DNA from: Bradyrhizobium jicamae
Lineage (GTDB): Bacteria > Pseudomonadota > Alphaproteobacteria > Rhizobiales > Xanthobacteraceae
Length of the DNA: 64,000 bases
NCBI RefSeq assembly: GCF_018130215.1
Contig: NZ_JAFCKQ010000019.1
Coordinates: 1-64,000 of the forward strand
Direction: 5' to 3'
The position numbers were made by a program, and so were the translations under genes. Of the stretch, positions 43,816-54,918 are shown in pieces. The notes beneath the pieces are model-generated. The model worked only from the letters and a program-made list of their open reading frames with translations. It was not told the DNA's origin and did no database searches. Numbering within the stretch: the first letter of the stretch is position 1; each line of letters starts with the position of its first letter.

Positions 43816-44934
43816 ATGGGTCCGTTTCCGCACGATGCACCGCCGGCCGAAATCAGCGCCGACAATCCGATGGGCACCGACGGCTTCGAGTTTGTCGAAT
43901 ATGCCCACCCCAACCCGGAAGAGCTGCACGCGCTGTTCAAGCTGATGGGCTTCGTTCCGGTCGCCCGCCACAAGAGCAAGGCGATCACCGTCTATCGCCA
44001 GGGCGACATCAACTATCTCGTCAATGAAGAGCCGGGAACGCACGGCTACGACTTCGTCGCAGCGCACGGACCGTGCGCGCCGTCGATGGCGTTCCGCGTG
44101 GTCGACGCGCAGTTGGCCTATCAACGCGCAATCTCGCTCGGTGCCGAGCCGGCCGATGCTTCGTCGGCGCGGAAGACGCTCGATGTGCCCGCGATCAAGG
44201 GCATCGGCGGCAGCCTGCTCTATTTCGTCGATCGCTACGGCGCCAAGGGCTCCGCCTATGATGCCGAGTTCGACTGGCTCGGCACGGCCAATCCGCGGCC
44301 CGCAGGATCCGGGCTGTATTACGTCGACCATCTCACCCACAACGTCCATCGCGGCCGCATGGATGTCTGGACCGGCTTCTACGCCAGGCTGTTCAATTTC
44401 CGCCAGATCCGATTCTTCGACATCGAGGGCCGCGCCTCGGGCCTGTTCTCCCGCGCGCTGACCAGCCCGGACGGCAAGATCCGGATTCCGATCAACGAGG
44501 ACGCCGGCGATTCCGGGCAGATCGAGGAATATCTCAACACCTATCGCGGCGAGGGCATCCAGCACATCGCCTGCGGCGCGCGCGACATCCACCGCACGGT
44601 CGAGACGCTGCGCGAGGCCGGCCTTCCGTTCATGCCGTCACCGCCCGGCACCTATTTCGAGCGAATCGATGCGCGCCTGCCCAAGCACGGCGAGGACGTC
44701 GCGCGGCTGCAGACCAACGGCATCCTGATCGATGGCGAGGGCGTGGTCGACGGGGGCCAGACCAAGGTGCTGCTGCAGATCTTCTCGGCGAACGCGATCG
44801 GGCCGATCTTCTTCGAATTCATCCAGCGCAAGGGCGACGATGGATTCGGCGAAGGCAATTTCAAGGCGCTGTTCGAATCGATCGAGGAAGACCAGATCCG
44901 CCGCGGCGTGCTCAAGGTCGATCACGCCGCGTAA
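43816..44934 (+). CDS. hpd: 4-hydroxyphenylpyruvate dioxygenase
   Basis: Converts 4-hydroxyphenylpyruvate to homogentisate, the step before hmgA. The 372 residues form two vicinal-oxygen-chelate halves; Fe(II) ligands H172 (DHLTHNV), H250 (IQHIACG) and E334 (IFFEFIQRKG) are conserved, with family-like spacing. AGGGAGAG precedes the ATG. It is a single gene divergent from the Lrp-type regulator and about 2.3 kb from hmgA, so the pathway is clustered but split between two regulators. Confidence 0.95.
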   Translation: MGPFPHDAPPAEISADNPMGTDGFEFVEYAHPNPEELHALFKLMGFVPVARHKSKAITVYRQGDINYLVNEEPGTHGYDFVAAHGPCAPSMAFRVVDAQLAYQRAISLGAEPADASSARKTLDVPAIKGIGGSLLYFVDRYGAKGSAYDAEFDWLGTANPRPAGSGLYYVDHLTHNVHRGRMDVWTGFYARLFNFRQIRFFDIEGRASGLFSRALTSPDGKIRIPINEDAGDSGQIEEYLNTYRGEGIQHIACGARDIHRTVETLREAGLPFMPSPPGTYFERIDARLPKHGEDVARLQTNGILIDGEGVVDGGQTKVLLQIFSANAIGPIFFEFIQRKGDDGFGEGNFKALFESIEEDQIRRGVLKVDHAA

Positions 44935-44963
44935 GAGGGTTTGGCTTGCGAAGAGCGCGTGCG

Positions 44964-44983
44964 GGTGGGGTTATTTCCCCACC
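44964..44983. terminator. Possible hairpin between hpd and the amidohydrolase
   Basis: GGTGGGG and CCCCACC form a 7-base stem with loop TTATTT, overlapping the last codons of the amidohydrolase and lying 29 bases after hpd. It may serve both convergent genes, but the stem is short and no clean T-run follows. Confidence 0.35.
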
Positions 44984-46170
44984 GCCAGCTCCGTGTGCAC
45001 CAGCTTCACCCAATAGGCCGCGCCGAGCGCAAGGATCTCGTCGTTGAAATCATAGCCGGGCGTGTGGACGTTGTGGAACGAGCCGTCGGCCGCCACGCCA
45101 TTGCCGATGATGATGAAGCCGCCGGGCTTCGCCTCCAGCATGAAGGCGAAATCCTCTGAGCCGGTGGCCGGCGGAACGTTGCCGTCCACATGGTCCGCGC
45201 CGACCAGGTCGGACGCCGCTGTGATCGAGATGTCGGTCTGCTCGGCATGGGTGATGAGCGGCGGATAGCGGCGATTGTAGATCACCTCGGCGGTGCAGCC
45301 GAACGCCGCCGCCTGCGACTGCGCCAGCGCCGTCAGGCGCGCTTCCAGCAGATCGCGGATATGCGGCTTGTAGGAGCGCGCGGTGCCGGTGATCGTCACC
45401 TTTGAGGGAATGATGTTGGGCGAGCCGGGATCGCCGCCCATGATCGAGCCGACGCTGACGACGGCCGTCTCGATCGCGGGCACGTTGCGGCTGACGATGG
45501 TTTGCATCGCCATGATGAACTGCGCCGTCGGCAGCGTGGGGTCGGTCGCCAGGTGAGCGCCGGCGCCGCCATGGCCGCCGGTGCCGTGGAAATTCACTTC
45601 CCAGCTGTCGCTCGCCGCCAGGAACGGCCCGATCCGGGTGCCGAAATGTCCGACCGGGACGCCTGGGAAGTTGTGCATGCCGTAGACGGCATCGACCGGG
45701 AATTTGTCGAACAGGCCTTCCTCGACCATGACCTTGCCGCCGCCGAGGCCTTCCTCCGCGGGCTGGAAGATGAAGTTCACGGTGCCCCCGAAGTCGGGAT
45801 TTTCCGAGAGATAGCGCGCGGCGCCGAGCAGCATCGCAGTGTGGCCGTCATGACCGCACGCATGCATCTTGCCCGATACGGTCGAGCCATAGTCGCGCCC
45901 CGGCACTTCCTGGATATGCAGCGCGTCGAGATCGGCGCGCAGCCCGACGGCGCGCTGGCCGGGCAGGCGGCCCTTCAGCGTGGCGACCACGCCGGTCTTG
46001 GCGATCCCCTCGGTCACCTCGAGCCCGAAAGATCGCAGCTTGTCGGCGACCAGGGCTGCGGTCTTGTTTTCCTCGAACCCGACTTCGGGGTTGCGGTGGA
46101 TCTGATGGCGGATGTCGATCATTTCCGCCTCATGCGCCCTGAGCGCGGTCACCAGGGGATGTTCTGTCAT
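44971..46170 (-). CDS. M20-family amidohydrolase (hippurate hydrolase / N-acyl amino acid deacylase-like)
   Basis: A 399-residue cytoplasmic metallopeptidase-fold enzyme. Metal-binding MHACGHDGHTAMLLG, PAEEGLGGG with the catalytic glutamate, and the C-terminal PATGSEDFAFM motif are intact. Family members remove acyl groups from N-acyl amino acids, hippurate or auxin conjugates; substrate cannot be read from sequence. It begins 20 bases after the MFS transporter on the same strand, so the transporter probably imports its substrate or exports its product. AGGAGC precedes the start. Confidence 0.85.
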   Translation of the reverse strand: MTEHPLVTALRAHEAEMIDIRHQIHRNPEVGFEENKTAALVADKLRSFGLEVTEGIAKTGVVATLKGRLPGQRAVGLRADLDALHIQEVPGRDYGSTVSGKMHACGHDGHTAMLLGAARYLSENPDFGGTVNFIFQPAEEGLGGGKVMVEEGLFDKFPVDAVYGMHNFPGVPVGHFGTRIGPFLAASDSWEVNFHGTGGHGGAGAHLATDPTLPTAQFIMAMQTIVSRNVPAIETAVVSVGSIMGGDPGSPNIIPSKVTITGTARSYKPHIRDLLEARLTALAQSQAAAFGCTAEVIYNRRYPPLITHAEQTDISITAASDLVGADHVDGNVPPATGSEDFAFMLEAKPGGFIIIGNGVAADGSFHNVHTPGYDFNDEILALGAAYWVKLVHTELAVGK

Positions 46171-46189
46171 GGCGAAGCTCCTGCTCGAG

Positions 46190-47521
46190 TCAGTTCGATG
46201 CGCCGGCCAGCGCAGCGGTCGGCTTGGAATCCTGCGGCTTGCCTTTCAGCGTCTCCGGCACCTTGATCGCCAAGGTCCCGATCACGCTGATCACGCTCAT
46301 GATGATCACGTACCAGACCCACGACAGCTTATCGCCGGTGGCGGAGATGATCCAGGTAAACACGATCTGCGCGGTGCCGCCGAAGATCGTCACGCCCAGC
46401 GCGTAGGCGATCGAGAGCCCCGCGGTTCGCACGGCGGAGGGGAAGATGATCGGAATGAGAACGATGCCGGCGCCGGAGGCCATGGCGTGGAGCGTCATCA
46501 GGCTGGCGGCCACGATCACGAAGACCAGCGGCGAACCTGACGAAATCACCAGATGCAAGGCCGGGTAGAACAACAGCGTCACGATCAGGCGCGGGATGAT
46601 GGCGATCGATTTCACACCGTATTTGTCCGCCAGCGCGCCGCCGACCAGCGAGAAGATCGCTCCGCTCACGGCCGTCGCCAGGCTCGCGGCCATCGACCAG
46701 CCCTGGCTGTAATGCAGCGTGCTGATCGCGTAGGTCGCCGTGTACAGGAAGAAATACTGGGAGATGGTTCCTCCGGAGATCAGCAGGATGCAGAGCAGGA
46801 TCTTCTGCCAGTGGTTCGCGGCCAGGTCAGATAGCACCTGCCCCATGCTGCCATGGGCCTCCTCGGCATCCATCGTCTCGTCGAGGTTGCGCCTGATGTA
46901 GTAGCCGACCGGCGCGATCAGGATGCCGAGCAGGAAGGGCACCCGCCAGCCCCAGCTGTCGGTGGCGCCGGGCGTGATCATGAGCGCCAGCGCCAACCCG
47001 ACCAGGCCCGAGATCACGCCGCCCAAATTCTGGCTGGCAAGCTGCCAGCTGCCGAAGAAGCCCTTGCGGTGCGCGGGCGCACTTTCCAGCAGGTAGGTCG
47101 TTGCGGGCCCCATCTCGCCGCCGGCGGAGAAACCCTGCAACAGGCGCGCGAACACCAGCAGGATCGGCGCGAGCACGCCGATCTGCTGATAGGTCGGCAA
47201 CAGCCCGATCATGCCGCTGCCGAGCGCCATCATCCAGATCGTCAGCGTCATCGCGGGTCGCCGGCCGAACCGGTCGGCATAGGCGCCGATCAGGATTCCT
47301 CCGAGCGGACGGGCCACGAACCCGACGCCGAAGGTTGCCACCGACAGCAGCAGGCTGGTGCTGGGATTTTCCGCAGGGAAGAATGCCTTGGCGAGCCAGA
47401 CCGCGAATGCCGCGTAGACCGTGAAGTCATAGAACTCCAGCGCATTGCCCAGGATCGCAGCGCCGACGCGCATGGCTTGCGACGGAGGTGGACGGTCGTC
47501 TGGCATAGTGTTCATTGGCAT
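46190..47521 (-). CDS. MFS transporter, metabolite:proton symporter type
   Basis: A 443-residue, twelve-helix major facilitator. The YDFTVYAAFAVWLAKAFFP first helix, GRRPAMTLT loop 2-3 motif (DRFGRR) and YAISTLHYSQGWS segments place it near the MHS subfamily of organic-acid and osmolyte symporters. The first ATG of MPMNTMPDD has AGGGA upstream, although later ATGs exist. It forms a likely two-gene operon with the M20 amidohydrolase, pointing to uptake of an acylated amino acid or aromatic conjugate. Confidence 0.8.
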   Translation of the reverse strand: MPMNTMPDDRPPPSQAMRVGAAILGNALEFYDFTVYAAFAVWLAKAFFPAENPSTSLLLSVATFGVGFVARPLGGILIGAYADRFGRRPAMTLTIWMMALGSGMIGLLPTYQQIGVLAPILLVFARLLQGFSAGGEMGPATTYLLESAPAHRKGFFGSWQLASQNLGGVISGLVGLALALMITPGATDSWGWRVPFLLGILIAPVGYYIRRNLDETMDAEEAHGSMGQVLSDLAANHWQKILLCILLISGGTISQYFFLYTATYAISTLHYSQGWSMAASLATAVSGAIFSLVGGALADKYGVKSIAIIPRLIVTLLFYPALHLVISSGSPLVFVIVAASLMTLHAMASGAGIVLIPIIFPSAVRTAGLSIAYALGVTIFGGTAQIVFTWIISATGDKLSWVWYVIIMSVISVIGTLAIKVPETLKGKPQDSKPTAALAGASN

Positions 47522-47649
47522 ACGGTCCCTGATGCGCTTCTTGTCATCCCACTGACAAGAAGCAAGAGGTTCGCCGTAATGCAATGGTCTTTCGCGCGCT
47601 AAATGGGCAGTGCGCCTGCCGGATTCTCCGACAGGTGCGCCCGCCGCCT

Positions 47650-48762
47650 CTAGCCCTTGGCCTTCCAGGCGCTGGTCACGTCGCCAATGCTTGCCATCTC
47701 GGGCTCGCGGATCGCGGATGGGGTGCGCGAGAAGCGCGGCGCCGGCGCCGGCTGGGTCACCCCGTGGCGTTCGACGAACACGTTCCGTGCGGCCATGTGC
47801 GGATGCTTCGGTGCTTCCTCCATGGTCAGGATCGGCGCGAAGCAGATGTCGGTGCCTTCCATGATCTTGCACCAGTCCGCGCGGGACTTGCTCTTGAAGA
47901 CCTTGGTCAGCTTCTCCTTCAGCGCGGGCCACGCCTTGCGGTCCATCTGCGCGTCGAAATCGGCATCGGTCAGGTCGGCGTGCTTGCGCAGCAAGGCGTA
48001 GAACTGCGGCTCGATCGAGCCGATCGAGATGAAGTTGCCGCAGGAGCACTCATAGACGCCGTAGAAATGCGCGCCGCCGTCGAGGAAGTTCTGGTCGCGT
48101 CCGCCGCTCCAGCGGCCGCTTGCACTCATGTCGTAGAACATCGACATCAATGACGCTGCGCCGTCGCACATCGCGGTGTCGACCACCTGGCCCTTGCCGG
48201 ACTTCTGCGCTTCGAGCAGCGCGGCGAGCACGCCGACGACGAGATAGAGCGCGCCGCCACCGAAATCGCCGACCAGGTTGAGGGGCGGCACCGGCTTCTC
48301 CTTGGTTCCGATCGCGGCCAGGGCGCCCGTGATCGAGATGTAATTGATGTCGTGGCCTGCGGCGTTCGCCAGCGGGCCTTCCTGGCCCCAGCCGGTCATG
48401 CGGCCATAGACCAGCCTCGGATTGCGCGCGAGCACGACGTCGGGGCCGAGCCCGAGCCGTTCCATCACACCGGGGCGAAAGCCTTCGATCAGCGCATCGG
48501 CGTGGCTGAGCAGATCGAGCACTTCTGCGATCGCAGCCTTGTTCTTGAGGTCCAGCTCGATCACCTTGCGGCCACGCGTCGCCACCGCCTTCAGGTTCTT
48601 GCCGGCGCCGATGCGGTCGAGCGTGATCACCTCGGCGCCCATGTCGGCGAGCAGCATGCAGGCGAACGGTCCGGGCCCGATGCCGGCGAATTCGACGATG
48701 CGAAAGCCAGAGAGCGGACCGGACGCGCGGACGGCGGCTTGGGAGGCTGGTTTATCGAGCAC
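47650..48762 (-). CDS. Class III CoA-transferase family enzyme, alpha-methylacyl-CoA racemase-like
   Basis: A 370-residue protein of the CaiB/AMACR fold. The catalytic residues of alpha-methylacyl-CoA racemase, H137 (AAGHDINYI) and D166 (LVGDFGGG), are present, so epimerisation of 2-methylacyl-CoA esters during branched-chain or bile-acid-like catabolism is more likely than CoA transfer. The start is GTG. It is alone on the minus strand, with a TTAGCT palindrome 68 bases upstream as a candidate operator. Confidence 0.8.
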   Translation of the reverse strand: MLDKPASQAAVRASGPLSGFRIVEFAGIGPGPFACMLLADMGAEVITLDRIGAGKNLKAVATRGRKVIELDLKNKAAIAEVLDLLSHADALIEGFRPGVMERLGLGPDVVLARNPRLVYGRMTGWGQEGPLANAAGHDINYISITGALAAIGTKEKPVPPLNLVGDFGGGALYLVVGVLAALLEAQKSGKGQVVDTAMCDGAASLMSMFYDMSASGRWSGGRDQNFLDGGAHFYGVYECSCGNFISIGSIEPQFYALLRKHADLTDADFDAQMDRKAWPALKEKLTKVFKSKSRADWCKIMEGTDICFAPILTMEEAPKHPHMAARNVFVERHGVTQPAPAPRFSRTPSAIREPEMASIGDVTSAWKAKG

Positions 48763-48829
48763 GTTGTTGTTCCGTTGGTTGCTGGGGTTTGGCGGCGTTT
48801 CCGAACCGCCCGCGGGACGGTATTTTTAA

Positions 48830-48845
48830 TTAGCTGATTAGCTAA
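48830..48845. promoter_or_regulatory. TTAGCT palindrome upstream of the racemase-like gene
   Basis: TTAGCTGATTAGCTAA, with perfect 6-base arms, lies in a short AT-rich patch 68 bases before the GTG start. It looks like an operator for a MarR- or TetR-type repressor, but no such regulator gene is adjacent. Confidence 0.45.
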
Positions 48846-48961
48846 ATTGTCTCGCCGAATGCGGCATGTGGCAAGCATCTTTTGCCGGAAACTGCCGGTA
48901 AAACGCGAACGGCGCGCATTGCTGCGCGCCGCTTGGCTACTTGTGTCTAGGCGCTGCCGGA

Positions 48962-49057
48962 GCGTCTTCAAGCGAAGCGGATACCGGTTCGCGTGAAGAA
49001 AACGCGTCAAGCAAGAAGACAGAGCTCCGTTCCGATTGCATCGGAACGGAAGTAGCT
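48962..49057. repeat. Dispersed repeat with a TCCGTTCCGAT hairpin, copy 2
   Basis: The same two blocks as at 31642-31730, in opposite order and orientation: AAGCGAAGCGGATACCGGTT and GCGTGAAGAAAACGC, then TCCGTTCCGAT and ATCGGAACGGA (11-base stem, loop TGC). It abuts the stop of coxM. Confidence 0.75.
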
Positions 49058-49858
49058 CTAGCCGGCCGCGGCCACCGCGCGCTGTCCCATCACCTTCACC
49101 AGGTTGGCGCGGTACTCGGCCGAGCCGTGGATGTCGGCGAGCAGTCCGTTCGCCGAGATCGTGACACTGTCGAGCGCGCCGGGTGACCAGTTCGCCTTCA
49201 GCGCCTGCTCGATCGCGGGCACCCGCATCACGCCGCTTTGCGACGCACCGGTCGCCGCGGCGCTGACGTCGCCCGCCTTGGTTCTGGCGACGAACACACC
49301 GGTCAGCGCGAAGCGCGAGGCCGGGTGCCGCATCTTGGCGTAGCCGGCCTTCGCCGGCACCGGGAATGCGACAGCAGTGATGATCTCTCCATCCTCGAGC
49401 GCTGTTGAGAACAGGCCCTTGAAGAAATCGCCGGCTGCGATCGCCCGCTTGTTGGTCTTGATCGTCGCGCCGAGTGCCAGCACCGCCGCCGGATAGTCCG
49501 CCGCCGGATCGTTGTTGGCGAGCGAGCCGCCGATCGTACCGCGATAGCGCACGGCGGGATCGCCGATCATCGATGCCAGGTTGGCGAGCGCCGGGATCGC
49601 CTTCTGCACCGCCTCGCTCTGCGCCACGTCGTAATGCGGCGTGGCGGCCTTGATGGTGACGGTGTCGCCAGATACCTCGATGCCGATCATCTCCTGGATC
49701 TTGGAGAGGTCGATCACGTCGGACGGCGCGGCGAGCCGCTGCTTCATCACGGGAAGCAGGGTTTGGCCGCCGGCAAGGAATTTTGATTCCTTGCCCTTGG
49801 CGAAAGTGGCTGCGGCGTCAGGGACCGAGGAAGCGCGGTGATAGTTTGTCTCGTACAT
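49058..49858 (-). CDS. coxM: Molybdenum hydroxylase FAD-binding subunit (CoxM-like)
   Basis: The 266-residue medium subunit passes electrons from the iron-sulfur subunit to an acceptor. The FAD-binding motifs AGGQTLLP (near 31) and TIGGSLANNDP (near 109) are intact. GGGAGGAAG precedes the ATG. It is the last gene of the coxS-coxL-coxM unit, with a 13-base gap from coxL. Confidence 0.85.
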   Translation of the reverse strand: MYETNYHRASSVPDAAATFAKGKESKFLAGGQTLLPVMKQRLAAPSDVIDLSKIQEMIGIEVSGDTVTIKAATPHYDVAQSEAVQKAIPALANLASMIGDPAVRYRGTIGGSLANNDPAADYPAAVLALGATIKTNKRAIAAGDFFKGLFSTALEDGEIITAVAFPVPAKAGYAKMRHPASRFALTGVFVARTKAGDVSAAATGASQSGVMRVPAIEQALKANWSPGALDSVTISANGLLADIHGSAEYRANLVKVMGQRAVAAAG

Positions 49859-49871
49859 AGCTCTTCCTCCC

Positions 49872-52211
<2,340 letters not shown>

Positions 52212-52301
52212 TGTCTAGTCCTCCCGACCGGAGATTTCGTTTTCCCGCCGTATCCATCGAGCCGGCGGTGATGAGCTTGATTCTGTGTGGCCTGCAGGCA
52301 G

Positions 52302-52787
<486 letters not shown>

Positions 52788-52864
52788 GCGTTCCTCCCAA
52801 AGGTCTCATTAACGGCCCACTAGAGCACGCTTCATGGGGGGCGTAACCGCGATCAAAGTCGTAG

Positions 52865-52881
52865 TCGTGACCTTGTCACGA
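52865..52881. promoter_or_regulatory. Inverted repeat in the cox / alcohol dehydrogenase gap
   Basis: TCGTGAC and GTCACGA are perfect 7-base arms with spacer CTT, 78 bases upstream of coxS and 305 bases upstream of the alcohol dehydrogenase. The 5-base spacing between GTGA and TCAC halves does not fit CRP, so it may be an operator for another regulator. Confidence 0.4.
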
Positions 52882-53031
52882 AGCGCGCCGGGCCTTGTGT
52901 TTCGATCCTAGCAGGCAGCTCTTGAATGGGCAATTTGCAAGCGCGGACGGATGGTCAGGCGCGCGGGATTCTCGGTGCTCGCGATCGCCGGACTGCACGC
53001 GTGACGCGCCGCATTCCCGTCGCCACGATGG

Positions 53032-53041
53032 CTACTACCTT
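53032..53041 (+). promoter_or_regulatory. CTACTACCTT motif upstream of the alcohol dehydrogenase
   Basis: The decamer lies 144 bases before the dehydrogenase ATG in sense orientation. The same decamer precedes the FIST/kinase operon (60525-60534, minus) and the aldehyde dehydrogenase operon (62672-62681, minus). It is the best candidate activator site in this 398-base gap, in which I recognise only this motif and an inverted repeat at 52865. Confidence 0.65.
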
Positions 53042-53185
53042 CCGCCTATAACGACCAAAAAGTGTTGCTGTCATCTTCGTTGCCGATGCAGCGACGCAAG
53101 ATCGCGCGTTCATGAAAATTGGGTAGCGAGCCACGTCCGCGATGCACGCATCGCGGCAACGAAACCATTTTGTCTGGAGGAAGCA

Positions 53186-54901
53186 ATGAAGCCTAGGAGC
53201 GGGATTTTCTTTGCCGGCGCGTCGCTGGTCGCGATGCTGATCGCAGGTGTTGGCGCGTCGAGGGCCAATGATTCAGTCATGAAGGCGGAGTCCGATCCGA
53301 ATGGATGGGCGGTCGCCGGCCACGACTACGGCAATACGCGCTTCAGCCCGTTGAAGCAGATCAATTCCGAGAATGCCGGCAAGCTGCAGCTGGTTTACTC
53401 GATGTCACTGGCCTCGTTGCGCTCCAACGAGTCCTCGCCGGTCGTGATCGGCAAGACGCTCTACGTCTCCACCTCGTGGGGGCCGAAATACGTCTATGCG
53501 ATCGATGCCGCCACCGGCGCCCGCAAATGGACCTGGCAGCCGGATATTCCCGATGACGTGCTTCAATACGCCTGCTGCGACGTCAACAGCCGCGGCGTGT
53601 CCTATGCCGACGGCAAGATCTTCGTCGGCCGGCTCGACGGCAAGCTGACGGCGCTCGATGCCGACACCGGCAAGGAGCTCTGGACCTCGACGGTTGTCGA
53701 CTACAAGCAGGGTTCGGTGATCACCTCGCCGCCGCTGGTCGTTCGCGACAAGGTCATCACCGGTTTCGGCGGCGGCGAGTACGGCGTTCGCGGCTCGTTG
53801 CAGGCGTTCGATCTCAAGACCGGCAAGCTGCTCTGGCAGACCTTCACCGTGCCGGCGCCGGGTGAGCCCGGCAGCGACACCTGGAAGGGTGATACGGGCC
53901 TGCACGGCGGCGGCGCCGCCTGGCTGGTCGGCTCCTACGACGCCAAGAGCGACACGGTCTATTGGGGCACCAGCAATCCGGGACCGTGGAATACCGGCGT
54001 GCGCTCCACCGGCGACGGCAATTTCGGCAAGCTGACCAACCTCTATACCGCCTCCACGCTCGCGATCGATCCCAACACCGGCAAGATCAAGTGGCATATC
54101 CAGGGCACGCCGGCTGACGCCTGGGATTATGACGGCGTCAACGAGCTGCTGCTCGCCGACCTCAAGATCAAGGGGGCGGAGACGCCGGTGCTGATGAAGG
54201 CCGACCGCAACGGTTTCTTCTTCGTCGCCAACCGCGAGACCGGCAAGGTGATCTCGGCCGAGAAGTATGTCTTCGCGAACTGGGCCAAGAAGTGGGACAT
54301 CAACACGATGCGCGCCGAAGAGGATCCCGACAAGCGTCCGGGTCCCGGCCATCCCGCCAAGGACATCTGCCCGAACTTGATCGGCGGCAAGAACTGGCAG
54401 CCGATGTCGTTCAACCCCGGGACCGGTCTCGTCTACATCCCGACCAACAATGTCTGCATGGACTGGTCGGTCAGCGACGTGAACTACAAGCGCGGCGTGT
54501 TCTATCTCGGCGCCGAATTCCCGACCAAGGAAGGTCCCGGCGGCTTCCTCGGCGAACTCGTGGCCTGGGATCCGATCGCCAACAAGAAGGTGTGGAGCAT
54601 CAAGGAAGACCTGCCCTTCAATGGCGGCACGCTGACGACAGGCGGCAATCTCGTGTTCTCCGGCAATCTGCACGGCGACTTCCGCGCCATCGATGCCAAG
54701 AACGGCAAGGTGCTGTGGAGCAAGAACCTCGGCAGCGGCATCGGCGCCGGCCCTGTGACCTATTCGGTCGACGGCAAGCAGTATGTCGCGATCGTGGTCG
54801 GTCGCACCGCGGCCCTGCCGGCCTTCCTCGGCGACATCGGCAAGAAGATGGTTGCGGCAGCACCCGAAGGCGGTTCGCTGTTCGTGTTTGCCCTGCAGTA
54901 A
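53186..54901 (+). CDS. Lanthanide-type PQQ-dependent alcohol dehydrogenase (XoxF/ExaF class)
   Basis: Periplasmic quinoprotein that oxidises a primary alcohol to aldehyde. The 571-residue protein has a signal peptide (about 1-27) and an eight-bladed propeller. The vicinal disulfide C130-C131, PQQ/metal ligands E198 (GGGEYG) and N264 (GTSNPGPWN), and the active-site DAWDYDG with catalytic D314 and the extra D316 are present; that extra aspartate marks lanthanide rather than calcium enzymes. No small-subunit (MxaI) gene follows. Whether methanol, ethanol or a longer alcohol is preferred is not clear; sequence details look no closer to classical XoxF5 than to ethanol-type enzymes. GGAGGAAG precedes the ATG. 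Confidence 0.85.
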   Translation: MKPRSGIFFAGASLVAMLIAGVGASRANDSVMKAESDPNGWAVAGHDYGNTRFSPLKQINSENAGKLQLVYSMSLASLRSNESSPVVIGKTLYVSTSWGPKYVYAIDAATGARKWTWQPDIPDDVLQYACCDVNSRGVSYADGKIFVGRLDGKLTALDADTGKELWTSTVVDYKQGSVITSPPLVVRDKVITGFGGGEYGVRGSLQAFDLKTGKLLWQTFTVPAPGEPGSDTWKGDTGLHGGGAAWLVGSYDAKSDTVYWGTSNPGPWNTGVRSTGDGNFGKLTNLYTASTLAIDPNTGKIKWHIQGTPADAWDYDGVNELLLADLKIKGAETPVLMKADRNGFFFVANRETGKVISAEKYVFANWAKKWDINTMRAEEDPDKRPGPGHPAKDICPNLIGGKNWQPMSFNPGTGLVYIPTNNVCMDWSVSDVNYKRGVFYLGAEFPTKEGPGGFLGELVAWDPIANKKVWSIKEDLPFNGGTLTTGGNLVFSGNLHGDFRAIDAKNGKVLWSKNLGSGIGAGPVTYSVDGKQYVAIVVGRTAALPAFLGDIGKKMVAAAPEGGSLFVFALQ

Positions 54902-54918
54902 CCGAAACGGAGGCAACG

